A stretch of 64,000 nt of DNA from Schoenoplectus triqueter (lineage: Eukaryota > Streptophyta > Magnoliopsida > Poales > Cyperaceae), in contig CAXKVV010000114.1 of the NCBI GenBank assembly GCA_964058805.1, forward strand, positions 62,001 through 126,000. Reading direction: 5' to 3'. Below the pieces are notes generated by a model, which ran no database searches, was not told the DNA's origin, and was given only the letters and a program-made list of their open reading frames with translations. The first letter of the stretch is position 1; the number at the start of each line of letters is the position of its first letter. Positions 13,061 to 24,251 of the stretch are shown piece by piece. The translations under genes and the position numbers were made by a program.

Positions 13061-13634
13061 GTGTTTATACTGAATGTTTGTATTGATTATAGAGATTTGT
13101 GTGGGACAAAAATAAAAAGAGAGGGAGAGAAAAGCAATGCAAGAGAGATATGCGAGAGAGAAACAAATGTAAGATATAGATATGAGAGAGATGAGAAATA
13201 ATGATAGATGGGAGAGATAATATAAGACATAGGGAGAACATATTTTTTTTGGTAAATAAAATAATGGAAAATAGACAAATGGTATGAGTGTGTCAAAGTT
13301 TTGCGGTACATGTTTGCTCGACTTTGTAACTCGGATCCAGCTCCCTGACCAGAGTTTGCAACTTGGGTCCAAGTATGTTTTTTTTTTATTTCAATTAATT
13401 TAGCTGAAGTATTTATTTTAAATAAAATAAAGTAGTTCATTGATTGTATATTAAAATAAAATGAAATAATTTAGTTATGTTATGTCATTGTATATTTTTA
13501 TTTATTTGATGATTTAAAAAAATTATTATGTTTTATTATTTGAAAGTTTTATAAGAAGTTAGTATCAAACATAAGAAAATAAAGTACAGTCTCTCAAATA
13601 AAATAAATATATAAATTACAAATAAAAAAATACA

Positions 13635-14424
13635 TCAACACCTACGAAACATCCTTCTAATAAGAGACGGGTTGTATGTGTCTCTTGGTCGGATTTCACG
13701 GCGAGGGCGCTCGTGTGTTGCGTCGGGCGGTGTTTGTGTCTCGGGCACTTGGGTGGACGGACCAGGAGTATCTGAATAGTGATTCTCAACATTCAGAAGT
13801 GAATCATCCACACACGACATATCCACCCGCGATACGTTAAAATTAGCAAATTAAATTAATGTACCAATTGAAGTAAATAAAATTTAATTGATTTTAGAAA
13901 TTTATGAATTATTATGCACATGGTACACCTAAGGTAACTTATCGTGATAGGCAATGTACAGCATCCAATTGACGCTTTCATCCCGCAATTTCTCAAAAAT
14001 GATCCCGAAAATGTTCGGGTCCTCCTTATCGCGGGGTGTATTTGAACAAGTGTCTTGTTGCTCATTTGACACCGTACGAAAGCCGCAATCGAGGATCAGG
14101 TTCGCCTAATGGAGGCTCATCATTTCTACACCTACACCGTCAACAAAATATGAAAAATAAATAAAATTATCTCAATTGAGATGAGTGATATTGATTTATC
14201 TCGGTCTCCTGATCAGGAATCATGTCCACGGCCACATCTAAAGCAGAAGCAAAGGACTGACTATGCAATATGCTGGCTCGAGACATGACCGAGAGATATA
14301 GATTTGGATCCATCTGCACGTTATACGGTATCTGGTAGAGACCGAGACGATGTAGATTTGGATTCATCTGTGCGTTGTACGGTATTTTCAGATGATGTGC
14401 GTTCAAACGGAGAGTACTATGCAA
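13635..14424 (-). pseudogene. decayed transposon-borne coding remnants
   Basis: Within the 13.2-15.4 kb element, minus-strand pieces look formerly coding. One is a 63-residue piece (13635-13826) ending in RPRREIRPRDTYNPSLIRR, an Arg-rich tail style I associate with plant transposon proteins (plant mobile domain type). Another lies near 13920-14110 and is broken by several stops (FEKLRDESVNWMLYIAYHDK). A third, at 14167-14424, is an 85-residue piece with an internal tandem of the type PYNAQMNPN/PYNVQMDPN. None is intact. The family assignment is a guess from style, not a match I could test. Confidence 0.35.
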
Positions 14425-15285
14425 CTACACAAATGATTTATTACATACGATATGTTAAAATTAATTATAAAGTAATTTTTTTCACGTTGTACGATTAAAA
14501 ATATTTACATCGATTTTGATCCTCTATGACCTATATTCATTTTGAGGTAGGACAAGCAATTACAGATACTTCATTTTTCACTATAATTATTAAAAAATAC
14601 TAAAATTAAAATTAAATTGCAATTTGGTACAATTAAATTAATTATAAATTTGATACAATTTCATCTAATTTGGTGCAATTTTATACAATTTGGTAAAATT
14701 TGGTGCCATTTGATGTAATTTGGTACAATTTGGTGCAATAATGGGTATAATTTGGTGTAATTTGGTACAATTTGATATAATTTAGTATAATTTAATAATT
14801 TTATATAATTAAACTATTTACATTATAATTAACATTATTTTACCTAATTTAAACTAGCAAATTAATGATAATTATCCTAAATAGTACTATTCTATAATTA
14901 AGCTAATTATAACTATATAATTCAAAATTAACACTATAAATCAATCAAACCAAATTAAATTAACTATATTTCAATTATCACTACAATTGTACTAACTAAA
15001 TCTAACAAAACTAATAATTTTTTTAAATTCAGATTAAAATTAAAAAATAAAATTTACCTTCGAAAATTTAACAAAATTGACAGATCAGCGGGGTTTTTTC
15101 CAACCCTCCTCTGAAAATTAAGAAGTTTTACACAAACAGTTTTCAAAATGGAGTACAAATGAGAGAGATCAATTGAAATTGGAAAAAAAATTGAGTTTTT
15201 TTTCGGTTGAAGATGAACCAGAGAGAGAGTGGGAGAAGAAGGGGGGTGGGGGGTGTGTTGTCGCGTAAATATGCAAACCCAACTG

Positions 15286-15341
15286 GACTCGAGTTTTAAA
15301 ACTCGGTCCAAGGGGATGGGACCGAGTTTAAAACTCGGGTC
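15286..15341. repeat. nested short palindrome
   Basis: Arm 15286-15309 and arm 15319-15341 are inverse complements apart from single differences, with a 9-base loop. Each arm is itself palindromic around GAGTTTTAAAACTC. It lies in the right inverted terminus of the Mutator-like element. Confidence 0.6.
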
Positions 15342-15428
15342 TGGCTCGGAGGGTAAAATTCAGGGTAATCTTACCATATGTTTCTTTTTAATTATTTTCT
15401 TTACTATAAAAAAAATATGTAGGGAGAA

Positions 15429-15596
15429 AGCGAGAGCTAGAGAGAAAGAGAGATGCGAGGAAGAAAGATAAAGCAAAGAGGAGGAGACACGAGAGAAACG
15501 TAATTGAAAAAATATGTAAGCGTGAAAAGAAAGATATAAATGTGAGAGGTGGTTAAGGGATAATTAAAGGGAATCACAATAATTTCTCAATACTAA
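15429..15596. other. purine-rich flank
   Basis: AGAGAGAAAGAGAGATGCGA-type purine-rich sequence on the plus strand. It resembles 13100-13230 on the other side of the Mutator-like element, consistent with insertion into a GA-rich site. Confidence 0.4.
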
Positions 15597-16200
15597 GAGC
15601 ATCTCCAAGCTTGAAACCGTTTCTAAACTCTTAGTTAAGCTAGGTTAAAAAAGTTGCTAGTTACAATTAACTTTCTCTAACGCTAAAATCGTGTGATGAT
15701 ATTTTTCGTGTCAAACGGACAATTATCACTCGCGTCAAGACAACAATTGTGAGAAAAATTTTGTCATGCGCCTGCCCTCCTCCCCTTCAATACTAAATTA
15801 AGTGACTTGATAATCTGACGTGACAATTAGAATTGAGTTAGAGCATTTCAAATGGGAGTTTCTATTGAGTTTTTATTCCTGCATGTCACTACTAATTTTT
15901 TATTTTAGCGTTGGAGAGAGTTTCTAATTTAGAAATTTTAATCACAGTTTTTAATTTAGCAACTCAATTCTAATTTTCACGTCAAATTAGTAACTTGCTT
16001 AATTTAGCATTGTAAGGGGGGAGGGCAGTCACAAGGGCAAATTTTTTTCCACGCAATTGTTGTTTGATACGAGTGACAATTGTCTGTTTTGCACAAAAAT
16101 TATCATCACACAATTTTAGCGTTAGAGAATGTTAATTATAATTAAAAAACTTCTCTGATGCAGTTTAACTATGAGTTTAAAAACAGTTTTGGAGATGCTC
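15597..16200. mobile_element. foldback MITE A with GAGCATCTCC ends and TAA target duplication
   Basis: Starts GAGCATCTCCAAGCTTGAAA and ends TTTTGGAGATGCTC, with TAA on both sides (15594-15596 and 16201-16203). The arms are about 240 bases each (15597-15840 and about 15960-16200). They share CTCTAACGCTAAAAT.GTGTGATGAT and further blocks in inverse order. The TAA duplication suggests a PIF/Harbinger-like origin. The central 120 bases (15841-15960) do not belong to the hairpin but to MITE B. Confidence 0.7.
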
Positions 16201-16363
16201 TAAATTAAAAACTGTGATTAAAATTTCTAAATTAGAAACTGTGATTAAAATTTCTAAATTAGAAATTGTGATTAAAATTTTTAAATTAGAAATCGTCTCT
16301 CTAACGCTAAAATAAAAAATAAATAGGGACACGTAGAAATAGAAATTCTTATTGAAGATGCTC
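15841..16363. mobile_element. foldback MITE B, arms interleaved with MITE A
   Basis: Left arm 15841-15960 (GAGCATTTCAAATGGGAG... through ATTTTAGCGTTGGAGAGAG) is inverse-complementary to 16203-16363, which ends ATTGAAGATGCTC. The right arm also carries three to four tandem units of about 27 bases (GTGATTAAAATTTCTAAATT) where the left arm has one. The left arm sits in the loop of MITE A and the right arm beyond its end, giving arm order A-B-A'-B'. The target duplication is at most TA. Confidence 0.6.
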
Positions 16364-17637
16364 TATTATCTTACAATACCACGCTGTCATATGCTCTGAT
16401 CATATATTATTTAGATTATTTATCCATACTCCAGTGGAACTCCGAGTATCAATTAAGCTAAACAACTTTAGTGACCAAATAATTAAAGTGACTGCAATAA
16501 TGCTTAATTAGCTTTACAGAACGTACATATGCCATACTTTGATAAGTTTTATATCCCTACCAAAACTATTTCATATTATGTACGGAGATTACGTGCTGTT
16601 GTGAAGTTCTACGCATTGCGACACTATCTGATAAATGGCGTGGCTGGAAATCAAACACCTGTGAAGCAATATTCGATAACATCTCTGCTTGTTTTATGTG
16701 TAACATGGCAGGATGGTTGTACTTTTCTCTGAATAATCCAAATTCTAGTTGCTTTATATTTCAGTTGTCCTGTACCAGCACCAGAAGTCATACAGGATAC
16801 AGCTAACAGCTATGATTTCTGCCGAGTTTGTTGTTCAACATTACAATATACATTTCCTGAATCCTGATAATTGTGCTTTGGAACGATTTCATATGCTAGC
16901 AGGTACTTGATCAGTAATCGTTGGGCGATCATCTGCGTCAGGATTCGTGCTTGAATGGGTCTGGATTTTGTTTCAGGCTACTCAGAAACGAACAGCTTGC
17001 CTTGTAAATGCATTCATAAAATTTTATGCATACTTGGAATATCCGATAATTTGCTTAGATTTCTAAACCCATTCCACTGTAATAAGATATATAATTGTTA
17101 ATATCTCATCCATTCTTAATAATAAAGCACGTACAACAGAACAATGTCAAAGATCACAGAATATACACGCCATCCAAACTTGAATATTCTGTAAGCATAT
17201 TGATAGAGGGTTTAGAATTATATAATATGTAAAAGACACAAAACATCATATCTAAATTCCCTATCGAGGATCACAGTTTACAGAGCTGCAAAATATAAGC
17301 AAACCACTAAACTAAAAGCCACATCCTGACATAATGTAAAATGTTTAAATGCCTATCTGTTAACCTTTGGTTTTTGTCATGGAAGTCGTAATTGTACACT
17401 AAATTTAAATTGATAGATAGAAGTTGACATGAAATAAATACATTCTTGACCAGCAGCAAGACCTTTTCCAAGAAAACCACCTCACCAGATTCAAATTTTC
17501 TTTCTTCCCTACAGATGTACCAACCACCATTTACCTACTTGGAAACAAATGACAACAAACTACTCAATTTACAGTTGCAACTCCACATAGTGCAAGCGCA
17601 TTTAGAGTCGCATGTAATGTTGAGTTGCACACAAAGC
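16364..17637. other. intergenic DNA and 3' flank of the ICln gene
   Basis: Moderately AT-rich. Only short frames; none has recognisable motifs. The last few hundred bases probably include the 3' untranslated region of the minus-strand ICln gene. Confidence 0.5.
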
Positions 17638-20368
17638 TTAGTGGCCGTTGCTGCTCTGGGTCCTACGCTCCTCCATTTCCTCTGCATCCTCAAAGCGCTC
17701 ATCATTAATTTGGAGCTGCAATACAGCAATTTCCAGATCAACTTCTGATTTCAGTTGTTTAATGTGTTTTTTTATCCAAAGTTGTTTAATGTGTTAAATT
17801 GTAGGTTATCATTCTTCTTAATTACAAAAAAGATCATCAATAATTGTACTGCAAAAAAAGTTGATCCTACATTTATTGAGGAACATAGCTTGAATCACAA
17901 ATGAGTCAACTTGACAGTTCCTATTTAGTAATTCAGTGTATTAGTTTTTGCAGAGTCAACTGAATGTTGTTGCTTTACATCAAATCTAAATGTAAAGAAT
18001 TTGACTTTCCGATGAAAAAGACTAACAGAGAAGCTCAACCAAAATTCAGTACAGAACTTTCTCAGGAAAAGTACCATGAAAAAGAAGCAAAAATAAACAC
18101 AACAAACTTTGGTAAATAATCAATAATAAGTGGTACCTCAAGAACATTACGAGCAAGGTCATGATCGCCATTGGAGTGGCCAATTGGATTGGCCAAGGTC
18201 TGCCAGTCCATTCCTTCTAAAAATAATGCAGAAAAGTTAACAATAGTTATGATTGTCTACAAGGCAAGTTTTGAAAATATAATACATAGAAAATAAACTT
18301 ATCTACCCTGCATCATCTCATCACTGTAAACCCAGCTGTTCTCTTCCTCTTCTTCTTCAATTTCTACAAACAGAAAAAAGAGATTTATAATCAAATCCCG
18401 CCACATAGTGCAAATTAGAAGATAACATCCACATTTAAAAGAATTTGATAAATTGAACATATTTCATATGCCCCAACAAGATGTGAAAAACTTCACATAT
18501 ATTTATTGTCTCCTTTTTGAAGGACCAAAAGTGTTCCTGCTTTGTTTTTCTTCATTTGCGTAGAGCAAAAAACATACTGATAGTTTTGGCATATCAAGAT
18601 TGAAATATAGAATATTGAGCAAAATTATTTCATACCGGCATTAGGGTCAGGATTTAATTCAGCACACTGACAGAATACCTCAAAGAGTGAATTCACTGAA
18701 AAAGAGAAGTCACAGTTAATTCAATGAACTAATATTTTGGAGATCTAAAAATTCTGAATTTGCAGTTACCACCTAAATTATTTGCAGTAAGAGACATCTG
18801 CAATAAGATTTGTTCTACCAAAACAAAATTGAACAAACCACTTTATAACAAGCTCAAAACCCCAAAAATAGAACAATCAATTTCAGCTTGGTCCAATCAG
18901 GAACTAAGGTAAGAACAATGACCAAAACAATTACCACAATTAAGGACAAATGGAATTTATCTTTTCAATCATACATTCTAAAGCTGCATTCTAATAGCAA
19001 ACAATCTTCAAAAGTGTTCATTCTTATTTGCATTTGGAAGAATGTCATGTCTTGTGAGCATATACTGTCAGATAGTGGATGCTATTAAAAAAAACAAATC
19101 TAAACTAATGTGAGGGAATTAATTATTTGAAGGAATACATTGGCTCGGGTCAGATGGCACAAAGCGCATCTCTGTAATTTTAGATAGTTCTACATCTTCA
19201 CCAGAGTCTGATTCGGAGCCGTCTGATTCCTCCCCTTCATCTTCTATATCAATCTACACCACAAATTCACCGACATGGTCACTGGAAAATGTCAATACAA
19301 ATATTGTCGAATGCTTTTAAAATATTTCTATAAGAGGCTGTCAAATATTTAGAAGAAGCTATTTACCAATGCCCCTGGAAAACATGCATAACCATAAAAA
19401 CAATAAATAACACAAAAGCCCCCATTGTCAATAACATCAATCCCTCACTGCTTCACTCCAGTAAACATGAGGAAAGCAGAGAGCAAATAGGGTAGGCAAA
19501 TAATTAGGATAGGAAGATCAAACAAAGCTTTTTCTGCATTTTATTATTTATTATATAACTTTTAAAGGACAATTATATGTGATTTTATTGTGGAAGAAGC
19601 AACAAAAATGTTCCTGGAAATCAAACTCCACCAGAAGTAAATTAAAAAGGTAATACACAGAACAAGCAAATCACAACTGGAGCCATAAGATGAACAGAGT
19701 ACCTGGGTGTATATACATGGTTGCGGGTACGCTTCTGGGTCCTGGGATACAGCATGAAGAGAGATTGACATGAAATCCGCACTATAACCTTTTCCATTCT
19801 CTGTATCGCTCAGCCAAATCACCCTCCTTCAAATTTTATGATCACAATACGCATCAAAAAAGATCATATAAAACAAAAAATCTCAAGAAAAGTTGTGGAA
19901 AAGAAATGCATTTTAAGCCCACATTTTCTCACATTATGGTGTGTGATATGTTCTGAGAGCATCCATCTAGCATTTTAAATAAACACTTCACTTTACCATT
20001 TTGCAATTCTGCTTCCACTAGACCACTACCACATTTGCACCTTTTAACAAATGCATGTAAGATCAGTGCTCACTGATTTCTGCCCACTACACAAACCAGA
20101 TAACAAGGGCACAACAAGGGCTCAACTTCTCTATGATTTTCGCTAGAACTACAACCAAAGCTTCAGTAACCCCTTGATTTAGTATTTTGAGGTATAAATA
20201 GTTGTACCTTGTGGTGATGTAGAGAGTTCCAGACGATTCCGGCGGACGACGGCCAAGAGCGATGGCAACGCCGCGCTCGACGCGCATCACCTCTTCCTCG
20301 GCGCCGTCGTCGAGACGGGGCCCACCGTCGTCTGTACGGTCGGCGAACGGCTGTACTCCAAGCACCAT
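17638..20368 (-). CDS. ICLN: pICln homologue (chloride conductance regulatory protein ICln), 7 exons
   Basis: Exons in transcription order: 20368-20208, 19826-19703, 19253-19139, 18695-18636, 18363-18307, 18216-18137, 17715-17638; all introns GT-AG, 224 residues, phases consistent throughout. ICln-family proteins chaperone Sm proteins for snRNP assembly with the PRMT5 methylosome. Visible: start MVLGVQPFADRTDDG, PH-like core GTLYITTRRVIWLSD and SISLHAVSQDPEAYPQPCIYTQ, an acidic stretch IDIEDEGEESDGSESDSGED, then ITEMRFVPSDPSQLNSLFEV with CQCAELNPDP, an acidic EIEEEEEENSW patch and a C-terminal LQINDERFEDAEEMEERR ending SSNGH. Order and length match plant ICln from memory. The exon 2 acceptor has a neighbouring alternative AG four bases downstream; the chosen one keeps frame and the family's residue count. 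Confidence 0.95.
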
Positions 20369-20620
20369 CTCTGGAGAAAACTCTGGGTTCTGTTCTCTGG
20401 AAAGGGGTTTTGGTCTAGGGTTTCTCCTGTCTTTGTTACTTGGGAGGGTTTTCTTAAAAGTGATAATAAAGTGATTTTCCTTTTTTTTTCATCTTTTTGG
20501 AGGGGAAGCACGGCAAATGGAAAAGCGGTGCGGTGGCGAATCGACTCTAACAAATTAAACGGGCTCACAATTACGGGCCTTGAAAAGAGTCCACGGCCCA
20601 TTTAAATTTCGGAAATCAAA
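20369..20620 (-). promoter_or_regulatory. ICln proximal promoter with site II (TGGGCC) motifs
   Basis: Upstream of the ICln start the coding strand carries TGGGCC (GGCCCAT on plus at 20595-20601) and a second AAGGCCCG motif near 20574-20583. Such site II elements are typical of plant housekeeping promoters and are bound by TCP factors. Position, about 210-235 bases before the ATG, fits. Assignment is inference from motif and location. Confidence 0.45.
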
Positions 20621-21394
20621 CAGCAGTACCGCACCTATACGGCTTAAAACAAGGATTTTATGTTCTTCCTTTTTGATTTTTTTGGGGTCATTTTTGTTCT
20701 TTTTATCATCATAAACCTTCTGTTGCCAATACACAGAATGTCCAAAGCAAATCAAGTGTAAGCTGAAAAAAAATTTCATGCCTGCTTTAGGTGAAATGAT
20801 AATAATTCAAATACTTTAAGTGAAAATATTTCTATTTTTTTGACAAAATAGAAAATATTAAGAATTCAAGAAATTTGAATATATCAAGCACAGAACAAAC
20901 TCTAAACACCATCTATCTAAAGTGCTCTGGTAAGAAATGCTATAGATGAAGTCACCAGTTTATTGATATAGAAGTATATATAAAAGTTAAAAAGTTATTT
21001 TGATCTTCTCATTCAATACTACAAGTCTACCCCAGTTACTATAGTATTATGAACCACAAATATTTCAAAAGTAATTTAATATTTATTTCGTTTTCAACTT
21101 CACCCACGGGATTCATGAAAGCAGAAAAAATAATCGCAACCACAAGAACAACACTATCATACAACGAAATGACAGAAATTACAAAATTAACATACAGATC
21201 GATACCTCAAAGCCGAAATGTAAAACCAAAGAATTCCTATGCATACGAACAGTATCTAACCATAATTTACAGCAACTCCCCATACTAAGAACCTGAATAC
21301 AACAATTCCCACCAAATAATTCCAAAAGACCTCAAAAGAAGAAGGAAAAAAAAAACAGAAAAGGAGGATGAAGCAAGCAAGTGCAACTGAGCTT
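20621..21394. other. intergenic DNA between ICln and maspardin genes
   Basis: Both neighbours are on the minus strand, so this holds the ICln distal promoter and the maspardin 3' flank. Short chance frames only. Confidence 0.5.
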
Positions 21395-24251
21395 TTATGC
21401 AATTAAACTTGCTTTAGATCGAATCATGCATAAGCAAAAGGCAACACAGAGTTGCTGCAAGAGCAAGTGTGCGTACAATCCCTCAGAGATTGCAAATTTA
21501 AATGTACAAAGTGCAAGGCTGTCATACATTGTGCTTGTTGGTACAGGTCCGTCAGAATCATGCGACTCAGACCCAAAATCCTGCAAGTCATCCCCACCAT
21601 TCTGACCTCCATGAGGGTCACCTCTATTATTGTCAAAGTGGGAGCCACTATTGCTACCGCCACTGTTTGAGCTTCCAGCCCCACCATCATATCTCGGAAT
21701 GCCCTGTAATAGGTCCGGCCTTGCTTCTACCCCGACTCTTCTTAGATGAAGCTGTAAATATCCCAAAGATTTACCATGATTGACAAGCATTGTAAAATAG
21801 CCAGGCATCATAGCAATTCTCATCGCATGCACAAAGATTTTTGAAATAAGAAAAATGGATACCCGTAGCAACATTGACCTGTGGATGTGTTTCAAAATAG
21901 TAGGTACTAGGTACACAATGGGAGTAATGAACCTGACAGTAAAGACAACAGTCTAAAAGTGTACTGGTACCAGACCTCACTATTTGCTCATAAAGTTCAA
22001 CATTACCCAATTTGACCAGAAGGTAACCTGATTGATCTGTACCTACCGACACCACTTCACTTGGAGTTATTGGTAAAATATGGAATAGTAACTGAACAAT
22101 AGACCGGAAAAATAAAAGGCACATATTCCTCAAGTTACATATTAAAATGTTCTAATACCTGAAGGTACAAGTTAACCTCATCAGGCCGGGAGAGAAAAGG
22201 AAAATCACCACCAGTTTTAAGCGCAGCCTTTCTTGCACCAGGATACCTCTCATTCAGTTGCTCCTTCAACTCTTGAGGAACTGCACAATAATCGTTTGTC
22301 TGGTTTTATGAAACAAAGAAAGAAATTAGAAAATGAAGTATTGATACACAAAAAAGGAAAGAAATCATCCCAATTGATAGCAGCGAGTTTGAGGTTTCAA
22401 ATATAAAAGATTAGACATACATCCATGATAGTAATGAGAGAATCAGGTAGTGAGATGGGGCCCACTGATGCAACATTTACATTCAACAATAATCTTGAAG
22501 ATAGATCATCCCTTGATAATGTCTCCACCTAAAATATAAATGGATACTTTAATACCCATGATGCAAACTGTGGAAAAAAAATTTCAATATTACTAACATA
22601 AATTAAACCTGGCCAACAACAAAATCAACTGAGTCAGCTATGAATGGCTCATGCGGCCCATCACGAATTCCTGTCAAGATATACCGCTTCAGCATAAATG
22701 AAGGTGCCCAATTAACACTGCAACAGATTATAATAAGATATCACATAAAAATGGGAAGGGCAGTTTTTATATACTACAAATGGGAGAGATGATTTACTAT
22801 ATCTTTACTCCATGTGACAGTTTGCATGTAAATTCCTAAAAATTTGGAATGCATGTGACTGACCAATGCTCAGTCAATGCTTCATGATTCAAACAAACAG
22901 TACATCCTGTCAAGTTTTTCTTCATTTCATTATGATTCTTAATTTCTTTTCTTCTATTTTCTGTCCCTTTTTGCACTGAAAATAGAAATTCAGAAGTGAA
23001 AAAGCAACTCTTTTCACAAAGAGAAAAAGAGAAGACATACATAGGAGCCCAAGGCATGGCAGCAGCAAATTTATGGGTCTCTAGAAAGGTATTTGAAAGA
23101 ATTAATGATTTTACACGTCTTGGCCGGTGCTGTGCAAATATCTGTGCCAGGAATCCACCAAGAGATGTACCATATATATGCACCTGGTTGTTGAAACCAA
23201 ACAATATTCAACTATCATTTGAAGTTCAAGGCTTGAGAAATGGAAAATAATGTTATAATTAAATTCCTTTTGGAAAATTTTATGGAAGAAATAGAGAAGT
23301 AAAGCACTTCTTACATGGTGAACATTCAGGAAATCCAAGAATTTCTCAAATGCATGAATCCACTCAAGGTGATTCCACACTCGAGGAATATCTATTGATA
23401 TCACTCGGTAGCCCTAAACAATCAAATTTAAGAGCAGAGATCAATACAATTTTATTCATAATAATGCAATGCAGCAGAAGCCAAATCTGCTTCATTATTG
23501 TTATATCACTAAATTTTGTACCTTCAAAGAGAGAGCCATTATCTGTTTGTAGTACACATCAGACGTTCCAGCAATACCTGGTATGCAAATTAGTGGTGGG
23601 ACTGCCTTTGGGCCAAAATCATAATATCTCCATTGTTTTAGCCCAATCTGCAAAAAGGCCACACAATTTCATTTCAACCGTAAAGGAACACTCAGGTTAA
23701 CTAAGAAAAATCAGAAAATAAGTATTGATATCCCTATTATTGTCACCAATTAATTCAATTAAACAAAAAGGTGTTTCTAATTTGTGCTATCTACCAACTG
23801 CACGTACTTAATTGCCATTTTTTCTTGGCTACATTGAATGCAATGGGAATATCTATCTTTCCACTACAAGGAACTATAAATTAGTAGATCAAACACATAT
23901 TCTGGAGATAGGAATCAGCAGTTGATAATTTTGCTGAATTGGTAGTTGACTAAGCTAAATTCATCGAGGATCAAATCAAAGTGACTCAAAATTCCAGATA
24001 AGGGAACTTAATTGTTCTGTCAGCGCAATTCCTCAAATTGAAGGAACATTAAGGGGGCAAATTCGGTGGATTAGTAGTTGACTGAGCTAAAAGAAAAGCA
24101 CCATCCGGATCAAGACTGAAAATTTGACTAGCTATAATGCTTAAATGAGACTTAACAAGTATCTCGAATCTGGACTTACAGAGATCTTGTGCAATGGCAC
24201 CAGCGATTTGAAGTGCACATAATCACCTGGCAAAGAAAACACGGGTTTCAT
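21395..24251 (-). CDS. maspardin (SPG21/ACP33-like) alpha/beta-hydrolase-fold protein, 8 exons
   Basis: Exons in transcription order: 24251-24180, 23647-23522, 23413-23315, 23183-23041, 22717-22609, 22528-22421, 22299-22159, 21751-21395; all GT-AG, 384 residues. Visible: MKPVFSLPGDYVHFKSLVPL at the start, WRYYDFGPKAVPPLICIPG, the block YRVISIDIPRVW, the nucleophile-elbow-like IYGTSLGG with Ser106, HRPRRVKSLILSNTF, and RDGPHEPFIADSVDF. The order matches plant maspardins. In animals the protein binds CD4 and endosomal partners and its hydrolase activity is doubtful; the plant role is unknown to me. Odd: after LHLRRVGVEARPD (about residue 280) comes a Gly/Asn/Ser/Asp-rich tail followed by a hydrophobic, Cys-containing end reaching the stop, all within the last exon; the final 40 residues look non-conserved. 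An upstream in-frame ATG at 24464 is less likely as the start, because the family begins at MK.VFS.PGDY. Confidence 0.94.

Larger units (their letters stand above)
13239..15419. mobile_element. Mutator-like element, 2.18 kb, 9-bp target duplication, decayed interior
   Basis: The ends are CATATTTTTTTT and its complement AAAAAAAATATG. They are flanked by identical 9-bp direct repeats TAGGGAGAA at 13230-13238 and 15420-15428. The inverted repeats extend inward over at least 110 bases and take in a CTCG...AACTCGG block (13319-13375 against 15286-15341). The interior has fragments of former coding sequence on the minus strand, listed separately, but no intact transposase. TSD length and long TIRs place it with Mutator-like elements. 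Confidence 0.75.
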
